DNA of 64,000 bases, taken from NCBI GenBank assembly GCA_963734665.1, contig CAVTIR010000004.1, positions 372,001 through 436,000 on the forward strand. Reading direction: 5' to 3'. A program made the position numbers and the translations under genes. The notes below the pieces were generated by a model that had not been told where the DNA came from, ran no database searches, and saw only the letters and a list, made by a program, of their open reading frames with translations. Source of the DNA: Trebonia sp963734665. Its GTDB lineage: Bacteria > Actinomycetota > Actinomycetes > Streptosporangiales > Streptosporangiaceae. Below are positions 7,983 to 16,235 of the stretch, piece by piece (position 1 is the stretch's first letter; every line of letters begins with the position of its first letter).

Positions 7983-9917
7983 TTATATGACGGGGGGCGG
8001 ATTGTATGAAGGGCCGACGTTGGCCGTGGGATCGGACTCGATGAGCAGTGATACGGCCTCGATCAGCGCCAGGTGCGTGAAGGCCTGCGGGAAATTACCC
8101 AGATGCTGGCCGGTCGTCGCGTCGATCTCCTCCGCGTAGAGCATCAGCGGCCCGGCGAACGACAGCAGCTTCTGGCACAGGGCACGCGCGCGCTGGGTCT
8201 CGCCGATCATGGTCAGCGCGGTCACCAGCCAGAAGGAGCAGATGGTGAAGGTGCCTTCCTCCCCGTCGAACCCGGTATCGGTTCCCTCGACCTTGTACCG
8301 CAGGACCAGGCCGTCCTGGGTCAGCTCGTCGGCGATGGCCAGCACGGTGGAGATGATCCGCTTGTCGTCGGGAGGCAGGAACCCCATGATGGGCAGCAGC
8401 AGCAGCGAGGCGTCGAGATCGTCGGTCTCGTAGTGCTGCCGGAATACGCCCCGGTCGGACACGCCCTTGTCCAGCACTTCGGCCTTGATCTCCTCGGCCC
8501 CCGCCTGCCAGCGCTTGGCGCGCTCCATATCGCCTCGCTCCTCGGCGAGATCGGCGCCCCGCGCGGCCGCCACCCAGCACATCACCTTCGAGGCGACGAA
8601 CTGCTTTGGGTCGCCGCGGACTTCCCAGATGCCCTGGTCCGGCTCACGCCAGTGCTCCAGGGCCGCGTCCACGAACGAGGCAAGACCTTCCCACACCGGC
8701 GCGACGATCTGGGTGGCTCCCGCGTGGAACTGGACGTCGAGCGCGTCGATGATCATTCCCCACACGTCGTGCTGCTGCTGATTCCAGGCCCCGTTGCCGA
8801 CCCGGACCGGACGCGCCCCGCGGTACCCGGACAGGTGGTCGAGGGTCCGCTCGGTCAGGTCGCGTTCCCCGTCAATGCCGTACATGATCTGCAGTGTGGG
8901 CTTGCGGCCGAGATTCCCGCCCGTGACCGCGTCGAGGACGAAGCCCCAGTACTCGATCGCCTCCCAGTCGAAGCCGAGGCGGTACAGCGAGCGGAGCATG
9001 AAGGCCGAGTCTCTGATCCACGTGAACCGGTAGTCCCAGTTGCGCGCCCCGCCGGGCGTTTCCGGCAGCGAGGTCGTCGACGCGGCCATGATGGCGCCAG
9101 TGGGGGCATAGCTGAGCCCTTTCAGGGTCAGCGCGCTGCGGTCGAGGTAGGGCTTCCACGGATGGTCAGGGATCCTGGCTTTGCTCAGCCAGTCGCGCCA
9201 GTAATCGACCGTGGTGTTCAGCGCGCTGAACGCCTCATCCTGGTTAGCAGGGACCCTGGCGTCTCCCCAGGACAGGGCGACGAACGCCGACTGTCCCTGG
9301 GTAAGCGTGGTGCGGCCGTAACAGCGGGCGCCCAGCACGCCGAGCGGGATGGTGCCGGACAGGTCGAGCCGCATGTCGCCCTCCGCCGCGACGGCGGTCA
9401 TCGCGTCGTAGCCCTCGCCCGAATAGCTCCAGGTGCCGCCGACGGACCCGTAATTAAAGAGCGGGCCGCAGTTCACCACGGCCTCGACCCGGCCGCTGAT
9501 GCACGTCGCGATCCGGACGAGTGCGCCGACGGCGCCGAAATCAGCCGGAGCCCGGTGATAGTCGGGCCGTCGTCCCTCGTGCGGGACCGGGCCCATGGCC
9601 AGGAAGTCCTGGACGGTCATCCATCCTGTCGGGGTCTGCCAGGTCGTTTCCAGCACCATCGTCCCCGGTACGTACCGGCGATGCTGCGGGACCTGAACGG
9701 GGCCGGGGCCGAACCGGAACATGCCGGCGGTCCGGTCGAGCAGCGCCCCGAAGACACTCGGGGCATCTGGACGGGGCAGGCAGAGCCATTCGACCGCCCC
9801 GCTCGGCGCGATCAGGCAACTTTGCTCGCAGTTCGATAGGAATGCGTAGTCGGCGATCGGCGGGAACATGTTCGTCGGGCCCTGCCCCGCCGTGTTCTGG
9901 ATGGTTGCGTTGGGCAT
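7983..9917 (-). CDS. Glycoside hydrolase family 15, trehalase-like
   Basis: The 644-residue protein has the two-part GH15 layout: an N-terminal beta-sandwich (PIADYAFLSNCEQSCLIAPSG, EWLCLPRPDAPSVFGALLD) and an alpha/alpha-barrel with RNWDYRFTWIRDSAFML, the catalytic DQGIWEVRG motif and the second acidic segment YAEEIDATTGQHLGNFPQAFTH. Mycobacterial enzymes of this type hydrolyse alpha,alpha-trehalose, so trehalase is the best guess, though glucoamylase-like activity is possible. The ATG at 9917 is chosen because AAAGGAGG ends four bases upstream; a longer start at 9932 overlaps that site. No signal peptide, so it is cytoplasmic. A perfect TCACCCC-N3-GGGGTGA site lies 127 bp upstream. Confidence 0.85.
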   Translation of the reverse strand: MPNATIQNTAGQGPTNMFPPIADYAFLSNCEQSCLIAPSGAVEWLCLPRPDAPSVFGALLDRTAGMFRFGPGPVQVPQHRRYVPGTMVLETTWQTPTGWMTVQDFLAMGPVPHEGRRPDYHRAPADFGAVGALVRIATCISGRVEAVVNCGPLFNYGSVGGTWSYSGEGYDAMTAVAAEGDMRLDLSGTIPLGVLGARCYGRTTLTQGQSAFVALSWGDARVPANQDEAFSALNTTVDYWRDWLSKARIPDHPWKPYLDRSALTLKGLSYAPTGAIMAASTTSLPETPGGARNWDYRFTWIRDSAFMLRSLYRLGFDWEAIEYWGFVLDAVTGGNLGRKPTLQIMYGIDGERDLTERTLDHLSGYRGARPVRVGNGAWNQQQHDVWGMIIDALDVQFHAGATQIVAPVWEGLASFVDAALEHWREPDQGIWEVRGDPKQFVASKVMCWVAAARGADLAEERGDMERAKRWQAGAEEIKAEVLDKGVSDRGVFRQHYETDDLDASLLLLPIMGFLPPDDKRIISTVLAIADELTQDGLVLRYKVEGTDTGFDGEEGTFTICSFWLVTALTMIGETQRARALCQKLLSFAGPLMLYAEEIDATTGQHLGNFPQAFTHLALIEAVSLLIESDPTANVGPSYNPPPVI

Positions 9918-10043
9918 TTGGCCTCCTTTCATAGTCGTGACGGGGGCGCTCAGGCCATCCGGTTCGGCAGATGGTCGTCGACGCAGATCGCGTCGTCGCG
10001 TTCGCTCACACGCCCAATCTGGCCGTCACTGCTCGCGTTCGCT

Positions 10044-10060
10044 TCACCCCATCGGGGTGA
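10044..10060. promoter_or_regulatory. 17-bp perfect inverted repeat, site 3 (GH15 gene)
   Basis: TCACCCC-ATC-GGGGTGA, with fully complementary arms. It lies 127 bp upstream of the GH15 start and shares the intergenic region with a second perfect copy at 10128. The centre-to-centre distance of 84 bp equals about eight helical turns, which would suit looping or cooperative binding. Confidence 0.6.
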
Positions 10061-10127
10061 TCCGCGGCCCCCGGGGGCGGGTGAACTGCGCGTGAACACT
10101 GATGCCGGCCGACCGCCGCGGCGGTAA

Positions 10128-10144
10128 TCACCCCAGCGGGGTGA
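10128..10144. promoter_or_regulatory. 17-bp perfect inverted repeat, site 4 (small gene / cydAB)
   Basis: TCACCCC-AGC-GGGGTGA, identical in both arms to the site at 10044. It lies 65 bp upstream of the ATG at 10209, in the promoter region of the small membrane gene that precedes cydAB. Finding two perfect copies in one 280-bp divergent region argues strongly for a real binding site. Confidence 0.65.
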
Positions 10145-10208
10145 TGCCCGGCCCCGCCGCCACGGCCACAGTGATGGTCATTGTCCAACGCTCAGAATGG
10201 TGTGTGTC

Positions 10209-10484
10209 ATGTCTGCTAATGCCCAGCAAAGCAATAACTTGCCGGACTTCAGATCCGGCCCGCTAATCACGGGCGCTGCGCTCGTCGGAGCCGGCGCCAT
10301 CGTCGCCCTGGTGGGCCTGGCCGTCGGCGGCTCGCATCTGCTCTCAGCCACCCGCCGGTGGATCGATGCCATGGACGTGCCGCCTAGCGAGGTGGCGAGG
10401 CTTAAGTGGGCGCAGGTCAGGACGGCCGCCGCGGCCGGCACGGCCGCCTGGCACAACGGCGTGAAAGCCGAAGTTAAGTCCTGA
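10209..10484 (+). CDS. Small membrane-anchored protein upstream of cydA
   Basis: The 91-residue protein is not assigned to a named family. It has a polar N-terminus, one hydrophobic helix (ITGAALVGAGAIVALVGLAVGG) and a conserved-looking helical tail (SATRRWIDAMDVPPSEVARLKWAQVRTAAAAGTAAW). It starts 65 bp after a perfect operator-like site and ends 64 bp before cydA on the same strand. An ATG four codons upstream (10197) is an alternative start; neither has a clear Shine-Dalgarno. Its position suggests co-regulation with cytochrome bd. Confidence 0.65.
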   Translation: MSANAQQSNNLPDFRSGPLITGAALVGAGAIVALVGLAVGGSHLLSATRRWIDAMDVPPSEVARLKWAQVRTAAAAGTAAWHNGVKAEVKS

Positions 10485-10547
10485 CCACGGCCGCCGTTTC
10501 ACACGCGGTCAATCGCCCCGAAGCATTGGTGACCGGAGGAGATACGG

Positions 10548-11936
10548 ATGGCGCTGGATCTTGCGCGGTGGCAGTTCGCGTTTACGTCCATCAATCATTT
10601 CTTCTTTGTTCCGGTGACGATTGGGCTGGCCTTTCTGACCGCGTTGCTGCAGACGGCGTGGTACCGGAGCAAGCGCGACGATTACTTGCGGCTGACCAAG
10701 TTCTTCGGCGTCCTGCTGGTCATTAACGTGGCGATCGGCGTGGTGACCGGCCTCGTGCAGGAGTTCGAGTTCGGGATGAACTGGGGGGCGTACTCGCGGC
10801 TAGTCGGGAACATCTTCGGCGCCCCGCTGGCCATGGAGGGGCTGGCCGCGTTCTTCCTGGAGTCGACGTTCCTGGGGCTGTGGCTATTCGGCTGGGACAA
10901 GCTGTCGCGCCGCGTGCACCTGACCACGATCTGGCTGGTCACGTTCGGCAGCATGCTGTCGGCAGCGTTCATCCTTGCGGCCAACTCCTGGATGCAGCAC
11001 CCCGTCGGCTACATCATGGTGAACGGCAAGCCGCAGCTGAACGACATCTGGGCGGTGTTCACCAACCCGGTGTTCGTGTGGGGATACGCGAAGGTCATCC
11101 TCGTGGCGCTGGTCACGGGTGCCGCCATCATGCTCGCGGTCTCCGCCTGGCAGCTGCGGCACGGTGGGAACCTGGACGTGTTCAGCCGGTCGGCCCGGCT
11201 GGCGCTCATCGTCATGGTCCCAGCGATCCTCTTCACGATGCTGGTCGGCGACGAGCTCGGGGTCATCGAGGGCCAGTACCAGCCGATGAAGATCGCGGCG
11301 GCTGAAGCGCAGTGGACCACCTGCCAGCCGTGCTCGTTCTCGCTGTTCCAGATCGGCGGCGGCAACAACGACCAGACCCCGACCCAGGTCATCGAGATCC
11401 CGCACCTGCTGTCGTTGCTGGCCACCAATCACTGGAATGGCAAGGTGGTCGGGCTCAACCCGCTTCAGTCGCAGTACAGCGCGCAGTTCGGGCCCGGCTA
11501 CTACGTGCCGAACGTGTTCATCCAGTACTGGTCCATGCGGGCGATGGCCTACCTGGGGGTCGTGGTCTTGCTGATCGCGCTGTGGGGGCTGTGGCTGACC
11601 CGGCGCGAGAAACTCGCGACGTCCCGGGTGTTCCTGTGGGTGGCGATATGGGGAGCGGTGCTGCCGTTCCTGATGAACACCGCGGGCTGGCTGCTGACAG
11701 AAAGCGGCCGGCAGCCGTGGATCGTGCAGGGCATCATGCTGACCAAAAACGGCATCTCGCCAACCGTCAGCACCACGTGGCTGTGGATCAGCGTGGTGGG
11801 ATTCGTGCTGCTGTACGGCACGCTTGGCACGGTCGATTTCCTCTTGATGCTGCGCTACTCACGTAACCAGCTCCCGCCTCCGCGTGCCGACGCCGACGCC
11901 GACGCCGACGCGCCCGTCCCCGCTGTTCAGTACTGA
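10548..11936 (+). CDS. cydA: Cytochrome bd ubiquinol/menaquinol oxidase subunit I
   Basis: CydA carries the three hemes of the high-affinity bd oxidase and the quinol site. The 462-residue protein begins MALDLARWQFAFTSINHFFF, with the heme ligand histidine in SINHFFF, and shows the conserved FGAPLAMEGLAAFFLEST, VGYIMVNGKPQLNDIW and the GRQPW motif near the C-terminus. The Q-loop is short. The tail ends in an alternating Ala-Asp run, an unusual feature. The start has GACCGGAGGAGATACGG directly upstream. It is followed by cydB after 7 bp and then by a GMC oxidoreductase. Confidence 0.97.
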   Translation: MALDLARWQFAFTSINHFFFVPVTIGLAFLTALLQTAWYRSKRDDYLRLTKFFGVLLVINVAIGVVTGLVQEFEFGMNWGAYSRLVGNIFGAPLAMEGLAAFFLESTFLGLWLFGWDKLSRRVHLTTIWLVTFGSMLSAAFILAANSWMQHPVGYIMVNGKPQLNDIWAVFTNPVFVWGYAKVILVALVTGAAIMLAVSAWQLRHGGNLDVFSRSARLALIVMVPAILFTMLVGDELGVIEGQYQPMKIAAAEAQWTTCQPCSFSLFQIGGGNNDQTPTQVIEIPHLLSLLATNHWNGKVVGLNPLQSQYSAQFGPGYYVPNVFIQYWSMRAMAYLGVVVLLIALWGLWLTRREKLATSRVFLWVAIWGAVLPFLMNTAGWLLTESGRQPWIVQGIMLTKNGISPTVSTTWLWISVVGFVLLYGTLGTVDFLLMLRYSRNQLPPPRADADADADAPVPAVQY

Positions 11937-11943
11937 GGTCATC

Positions 11944-13029
11944 ATGGTGACGTTCTGGTTCATCGTCATCGCGGTTCTCTGGACCGGGTTTTTCATCCTG
12001 GAGGGGTTCGACTTCGGTGTCGGCATGCTGCATAGCGTGGTCGGCACCGACGAGGCGGGCCGCCGGGCCGCCATCAATACGATCGGGCCGCTGTGGGATG
12101 GCAATGAGGTCTGGCTGATCGTGGCTGTCGCGGCCATGTTCGCGGCGTTTCCCGGCTGGTACGCCACCACGTTCTCTGGCTTCTATCTGGTGACGGTGCT
12201 GCTGCTGGCGTCACTGATCGTCCGCGGCGTGGCCTTCGAGTACCGGGGCAAACGCGACGCAGCACGCTGGCGCCGCACCTGGGACGTGCTGCTGACCACT
12301 GGCAGTGTGCTAGCCCCGTTCCTGATCGGCTTGGTGCTTGGCGACCTGCTTTACGGCCTGCCCATCAACGCCAGCCAGAACTACACCGGGTCGTTCTGGG
12401 ATCTGTTCCAGCCCTACGCGGTGTTCACCGGGGTCACGCTGGTCCTGGTCTGCCTGTTGCACGGCGCGACGTTCCTGTGCCTCAAAACCACCGGCGACAT
12501 GCACGAGCGTTCCCGGTGGATCGCCCGAAGGGTGGCTCCGTTTACCGCCGCCGCAGTAGTGGCGTTCGCCATCTGGACGCACGTGACGTCGAGCACCACC
12601 TTCTTTCTCCGGCCGCTAGAGCTGCTCGCCATCATCGCCGTCTTGTCCGCGGTCTGGCTGGTTTACGCACACCGGGACGGCTTTGCCTTCAGCGCGACCA
12701 CGCTCACGACGGCGACTTGCATCGCATCGGTCTTCGTTGGCTTGTACCCCAACGTCATGGTGTCCAGCACCAGCCATGCCTACAACCTCACCGTGAACAA
12801 CACGGCGTCCGATCCGTATTCGCTCAAGGCGATGACCGTCGTCGTCCTCTTTTTCCTGCCGCTGGTAGTCGCCTATCAGACCTGGACTTACTACGTTTTC
12901 CGCCGGCGAGTCAGCCGGGATCAGTTCACGGAACCCGCGCGCGTGGTGCCGGTGCCGAGGGAACCGTCCGGTACCGCGCCGGACATCCCCGCGCCCGCCG
13001 TCGCCCCACCCGGAAGGAACCAAGAATGA
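11944..13029 (+). CDS. cydB: Cytochrome bd oxidase subunit II
   Basis: The 361-residue CydB subunit supports heme insertion and oxidase assembly. It starts MVTFWFIVIAVLWTGFFILEGFDFGVGML, the usual CydB N-terminus, contains NEVWLIVAVAAMFAAFPGWYA, and shows eight to nine membrane helices. The ATG at 11944 is preceded by GAGGTC; upstream in-frame codons lie inside cydA. The stop overlaps the start of the GMC oxidoreductase gene in an ATGA quartet, so cydA, cydB and that gene form one operon. Confidence 0.96.
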   Translation: MVTFWFIVIAVLWTGFFILEGFDFGVGMLHSVVGTDEAGRRAAINTIGPLWDGNEVWLIVAVAAMFAAFPGWYATTFSGFYLVTVLLLASLIVRGVAFEYRGKRDAARWRRTWDVLLTTGSVLAPFLIGLVLGDLLYGLPINASQNYTGSFWDLFQPYAVFTGVTLVLVCLLHGATFLCLKTTGDMHERSRWIARRVAPFTAAAVVAFAIWTHVTSSTTFFLRPLELLAIIAVLSAVWLVYAHRDGFAFSATTLTTATCIASVFVGLYPNVMVSSTSHAYNLTVNNTASDPYSLKAMTVVVLFFLPLVVAYQTWTYYVFRRRVSRDQFTEPARVVPVPREPSGTAPDIPAPAVAPPGRNQE

Positions 13030-14582
13030 GCGAGCACTACGACGTCATCATCATCGGAACCGGGGCGGGCGGCGGCACGCTCGCCCATCACCTCGCCCCG
13101 TCGGGCAAGCGCATCCTGCTGCTCGAGCGCGGCGACTGGCTGCCCCGCGAGCCGGCCAACTGGTCGACGGAGGAGGTGTTCGTCGAAGGCCGTTACGTCT
13201 CGCACGACCGATGGTACGACGTGAAGGGCAAGTGCTTCTTCCAGCCGCAGGTGCATTACTTCGTCGGCGGCGCCACCAAACTGTACGGCGCAGCGCTCTA
13301 CCGGATGCGCGCGGAGGACTTCGGCGAAATTCGTCACCACGACGGCCTGTCGCCGGCCTGGCCCATCTCCTACCAGGACATGGAGCCGTACTACACCGCG
13401 GCCGAGGCGATGTACCAGGTTCACGGCGCGCGCGGCGAGGATCCGACAGAACCGCCGGCCAGCGCGCCCTACCCGTACCCCGCGGTATCCCACGAGCCCC
13501 GGATTCAGCAGCTGTCCGATGACCTGGAAAAAGGGGGATACCACCCGTTCCACGCGCCGTGCGGCATCCTGCTCAACGAGGCCAAGCTGCCGTACAGCAT
13601 CTGTGTGCGCTGCGAGGACTGCGACGGGTACCCGTGTCCGCTGCACGCCAAGTCCGACGCCGATGTGCTCGGCGTCCGCCCTGCCCTCGAGCACGCCAAC
13701 GTCACGCTGCTGCGGAACGCGCGGGCGGTGAAGCTGGAAACCAACCCGGGCGGCACCGCGGTCACCGAGGTGGTAGTCGAGCGGGAGGACGAGACCGAGC
13801 GGTATGCGGGCGACATCGTGGTCGTCTCCTGCGGTGCGGCCAACTCCGCCAAGCTGCTGCTGGCCTCGGCCAACGATAAGCACCCCGAGGGGCTGGCCAA
13901 CGGCTCCGATCAGGTCGGCCGCAACTTCATGTACCACGACAGCCAGGCCGTGATCGCCTTGTCCAAGGAGCCGAATCCGACCGTGTTCCAGAAGACCCTC
14001 GGCATCAATGACTTCTACTTCAGTGGCCCGGACTTCGACTACCCGATGGGCAACATCCAGATGATCGGCAAGTCGCAAGCGGCGATGTTCCGCGGCGAGA
14101 AGCCCCTCGAGACCAAGTTCGCGCCAAGCTGGGCGCTGCGCGACGTCGCGGAGCACGCCGTGGACTTCTGGCTGTCCACCGAGGACCTGCCGCAGCCGGA
14201 CAACCGGGTCACCCTCGGCACGGACGGCAACGTCCATATCATGTACGCGCCGAGTAACCCCACCGCGGCCACGCGGCTGTACCAGCAGCTCAAGTCGATG
14301 CTCGGCTCGCTCGGCATGCACGAGGATCACCTGGCCCGCCGGTTCGCGTACATGAAAACCGACATCCCGATTGCCGGCTGCGCACACCAGGCCGGGACCG
14401 TCCGGTGCGGCGCGGACCCGGCGACGTCGGTGCTCGACCCCAACTGCCGGGCCCATGAACTCGACAACCTCTACGTGGCCGACACCAGTATCTTCCCGAG
14501 CATCAGCGCGGTGAATCCCGCCCTGACCGCGATGGCCAACGCCATCCGGGTCGGCGACCATATCCTCGACCGGCTCGGCTGA
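13026..14582 (+). CDS. GMC-family FAD oxidoreductase in the cydAB operon
   Basis: The 518-residue flavoprotein starts with an FAD-binding Rossmann motif (VIIIGTGAGGGTLAHHLA), continues with the GMC-type FVGGATKLYGAALYR segment, and ends with the C-terminal catalytic block containing GCAHQAGTVRCG and DTSIFPSISAVNPALTAMANAIRVGDHI. A cysteine-rich patch (CVRCEDCDGYPCPLH) in the middle is notable and could bind a metal or cluster. The substrate is unknown; GMC enzymes oxidise alcohols, sugars or choline. Stop-start overlap with cydB suggests that its electrons, or its regulation, are tied to the bd oxidase. Confidence 0.85.
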   Translation: MSEHYDVIIIGTGAGGGTLAHHLAPSGKRILLLERGDWLPREPANWSTEEVFVEGRYVSHDRWYDVKGKCFFQPQVHYFVGGATKLYGAALYRMRAEDFGEIRHHDGLSPAWPISYQDMEPYYTAAEAMYQVHGARGEDPTEPPASAPYPYPAVSHEPRIQQLSDDLEKGGYHPFHAPCGILLNEAKLPYSICVRCEDCDGYPCPLHAKSDADVLGVRPALEHANVTLLRNARAVKLETNPGGTAVTEVVVEREDETERYAGDIVVVSCGAANSAKLLLASANDKHPEGLANGSDQVGRNFMYHDSQAVIALSKEPNPTVFQKTLGINDFYFSGPDFDYPMGNIQMIGKSQAAMFRGEKPLETKFAPSWALRDVAEHAVDFWLSTEDLPQPDNRVTLGTDGNVHIMYAPSNPTAATRLYQQLKSMLGSLGMHEDHLARRFAYMKTDIPIAGCAHQAGTVRCGADPATSVLDPNCRAHELDNLYVADTSIFPSISAVNPALTAMANAIRVGDHILDRLG

Positions 14583-14639
14583 GCCGGAGAACCTTAACCA
14601 TCTGCGGCCGCCCCCCCGCGTGGCCCACTGGGCATCGTA

Positions 14640-14906
14640 GGCCCATATTCCGTCTGGCGCCCACAGCGCGGAGAAAACAAAACCCATGACCGCCCGCGCG
14701 CCGTGCCGCCAGCGCCGGAGGCGGTGCCGCCAACCCCAGGGTCGGGGCGCGAGCCGCTCGCTGGCCGGCATTGGGTCATGCCGCGTCATGTCCGCGAAGA
14801 CCGCGAACATGGTCGCGAGCCGGGGATCAGCCGCGGCCAGCGGCGCCTCGATCTGGCCCAGGGCCCGTTGGTCGCGACCACACAGTCCTGTCATGTTCTT
14901 GATCAC
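14640..14906 (-). pseudogene. DUF3040-like protein, C-terminal end unclear
   Basis: On the minus strand from ATG 14906 (or 14894) the reading frame gives LCGRDQRALGQIEAPLAAADPRLATMFAVF, the pattern of actinobacterial DUF3040 proteins (short cytoplasmic helix pair before a membrane helix). After about 75 residues the similarity fades (ARAVMGFVFSALW) and the frame stays open for two more kilobases only because it is antisense to the GMC gene. I therefore read it as a gene that has lost its 3' end or carries a frameshift. A copy of the recurrent operator lies 70 bp upstream. Confidence 0.4.
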
Positions 14907-14975
14907 CCCACCAGCGGCGCAGGCTCGTCGGCGCGGCGCCTCGTTCAGCTTCGCTGTCGCGCCGCTGGTCCCGCC

Positions 14976-14992
14976 TCACCCCTGATGGGTGA
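14976..14992. promoter_or_regulatory. 17-bp inverted repeat, site 5 (DUF3040-like gene)
   Basis: TCACCCC-TGA-TGGGTGA, one arm mismatch. It lies 70 bp upstream of the DUF3040-like start on the minus strand, in the same relative position as the other copies. No intact gene starts nearby on the plus strand. Confidence 0.5.
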
Positions 14993-15005
14993 ACCCCCAT
15001 TCCGT

Positions 15006-15047
15006 CGGCTCAGCGAGGCGGCGGCATGATGTCACCTCGCTGAGCCG
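15006..15047. terminator. 13-bp perfect hairpin, terminator-like
   Basis: CGGCTCAGCGAGG (15006-15018) and CCTCGCTGAGCCG (15035-15047) are perfect complements with a 16-base loop. It follows the stop codon of the minus-strand fragment that ends at 15147. No T-run is present. It could instead be the end of a lost mobile element. Confidence 0.45.
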
Positions 15048-15146
15048 GCGTGTCCTGGGGCGGGACGGCCGGGGCCCTGGGGGAGGGGGATAGCGCGTCA
15101 GCCCGAGGCTGGCCTGACCCTGGGGTGAGCCCTAAGGAACTCGGGT

Positions 15147-15362
15147 TTAGGCCGCGGTGGGTTGCCTGGCGTGCTTGAGCTCGGCGCTGGCTCCTTCGGT
15201 GCCCAGTGCCTCGGCTTGGGCTCGCGTGACCGACTCGATCAGTGCCGCATACGGGGGCATGACCGCGGCGTGCAGGGCTGCCCATTCCCCAGCGTCCTGG
15301 CGGTTCCAGGTGTGCTGCCATTCGGAGAGCAGTGCTCGGTGATGTGATGGAGCAACTGGCCA
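15147..15362 (-). pseudogene. 3' fragment of an unidentified gene
   Basis: The minus strand carries an open stretch ending in a stop at 15147 that encodes LLSEWQHTWNRQDAGEWAAL, then HAAVMPPYAALIESVTRAQAE and ALGTEGASAELKHARQPTAA. The composition (Trp, Gln, long helices) looks like real protein, but a stop codon lies a few codons upstream of LLSEW and there is no start codon or ribosome site. It is best read as the C-terminal remnant of a lost gene. I do not recognise the family. Confidence 0.4.
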
Positions 15363-15368
15363 GGCCGT

Positions 15369-15454
15369 TCATGGACTCTGTTCTGCGATTTCACGTGAGT
15401 GACGTTATTTGGACAACGCCCCGTTGAACTCTTGGGGGTGAACAGAGTCCATGA
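15369..15454. repeat. 86-bp element bounded by 15-bp perfect inverted repeats
   Basis: TCATGGACTCTGTTC (15369-15383) and GAACAGAGTCCATGA (15440-15454) are perfect complements 56 bases apart. No coding sequence lies between them and no target-site duplication is obvious. The arrangement resembles a small MITE-like element or the two ends of a collapsed insertion sequence. It lies in a 1.1-kb stretch that otherwise holds only gene remnants. Confidence 0.55.
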
Positions 15455-15692
15455 CCTCGAGATCACGGAAGTGCCTCGTGGCCATGACCGCTCAGGCCGA
15501 CCTGGGCAGCCTGGCCTGGACCAGCGGGCGGGTCTGGTGCTGATCGACAGTGGGCCGTGGCCTGCGGTGCGTGCGGCGCTACCCTCGCCATGCGGCTTGA
15601 CATCCCGGTTGGGTGTGGCGGCCGCGTTGTCGGCGCTGGCCGAGGAACTAGCCTTCATTCGCGGGTCATGGACAGATTATTGAGGAGGCATC

Positions 15693-16235
15693 ATGCTGAG
15701 TAGCGACGAGCTGACGGAGCTGATTGAAGGGCTCGCCAAGCTGCCCTACGGCGGGGAGGCCGTGGACCAGCGCACGCATGCGCTGCAGTGCGCGGGACAC
15801 GCCGTTGCCGCCGGGTCGGACGACGAACTGGTGCTGGCGGCAGCGCTGCACGATATCGGTTACAGCGAGCCGGTGCGTGCGGAGTTTCCCGGGCTGCCGC
15901 ACGAGCAGGCCGGGGCGGCCTTCGCCCGTGACCGTGTCGGCGAGGGGGTGGCCTGGCTGATCTCTCAGCACGTCCCGGCGAAGCGCTACCTGGTTGCCGT
16001 GGACGAGGCGTACTTCGGGCAGTTGAGCCAGGCGTCGGTGCGCTCCCTGGAACGGCAGGGCGGGCCGATGAACGAGGCCGAGGTGGCAGAGTTCAGGTCG
16101 CATCCCCGGGCCGAGGACGCAGTCGCGCTGCGCCGGTGGGACGAAGCGGCGAAGGACACCGCAGAGGCCGGCCTGCCCATGGCCGAATTGCTCCGCATAT
16201 TCGACCGCTACCGGATGGCCCAGGTCCGTTCATAG
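15693..16235 (+). CDS. HD-domain protein related to PhnZ/TmpB mixed-valent di-iron oxygenases
   Basis: The 180-residue protein has the HD-fold metal residues: Gln/His in VDQRTHALQCAGHA, the HD pair in AALHDIGY, a further histidine in LPHEQAGAAFA and ISQHVPAKRYL. An upstream YGGEAVDQ segment matches the tyrosine/glutamate lid of the PhnZ group, which cleaves C-P bonds in hydroxylated phosphonates; inositol oxygenase is related. Substrate is not predictable, and a plain phosphohydrolase is the alternative. A very good Shine-Dalgarno (GAGGAGG) precedes the ATG. No phosphonate genes are nearby. Confidence 0.75.
   Translation: MLSSDELTELIEGLAKLPYGGEAVDQRTHALQCAGHAVAAGSDDELVLAAALHDIGYSEPVRAEFPGLPHEQAGAAFARDRVGEGVAWLISQHVPAKRYLVAVDEAYFGQLSQASVRSLERQGGPMNEAEVAEFRSHPRAEDAVALRRWDEAAKDTAEAGLPMAELLRIFDRYRMAQVRS

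Noticed and set aside
8073..9839. A 588-codon plus-strand frame antisense to the GH15 gene
   Set aside because: Low-complexity, Arg/Gly/Pro-rich product; the opposite strand encodes a complete enzyme with motifs and ribosome site.
2187..10144. Assigning the 17-bp palindrome to Rex, CRP/FNR or DosR
   Set aside because: Rex sites are TTGTGAA-N4-TTCACAA, CRP/FNR sites have outward TGTGA or TTGAT arms, and DosR boxes contain GGGACT; none fits TCACCCC-N3-GGGGTGA.
12921..14906. A 661-codon minus-strand frame antisense to the GMC oxidoreductase
   Set aside because: Only its first 75 codons look like protein (DUF3040-like). The rest mirrors the GC-rich codon pattern of the GMC gene and has no family-like sequence.
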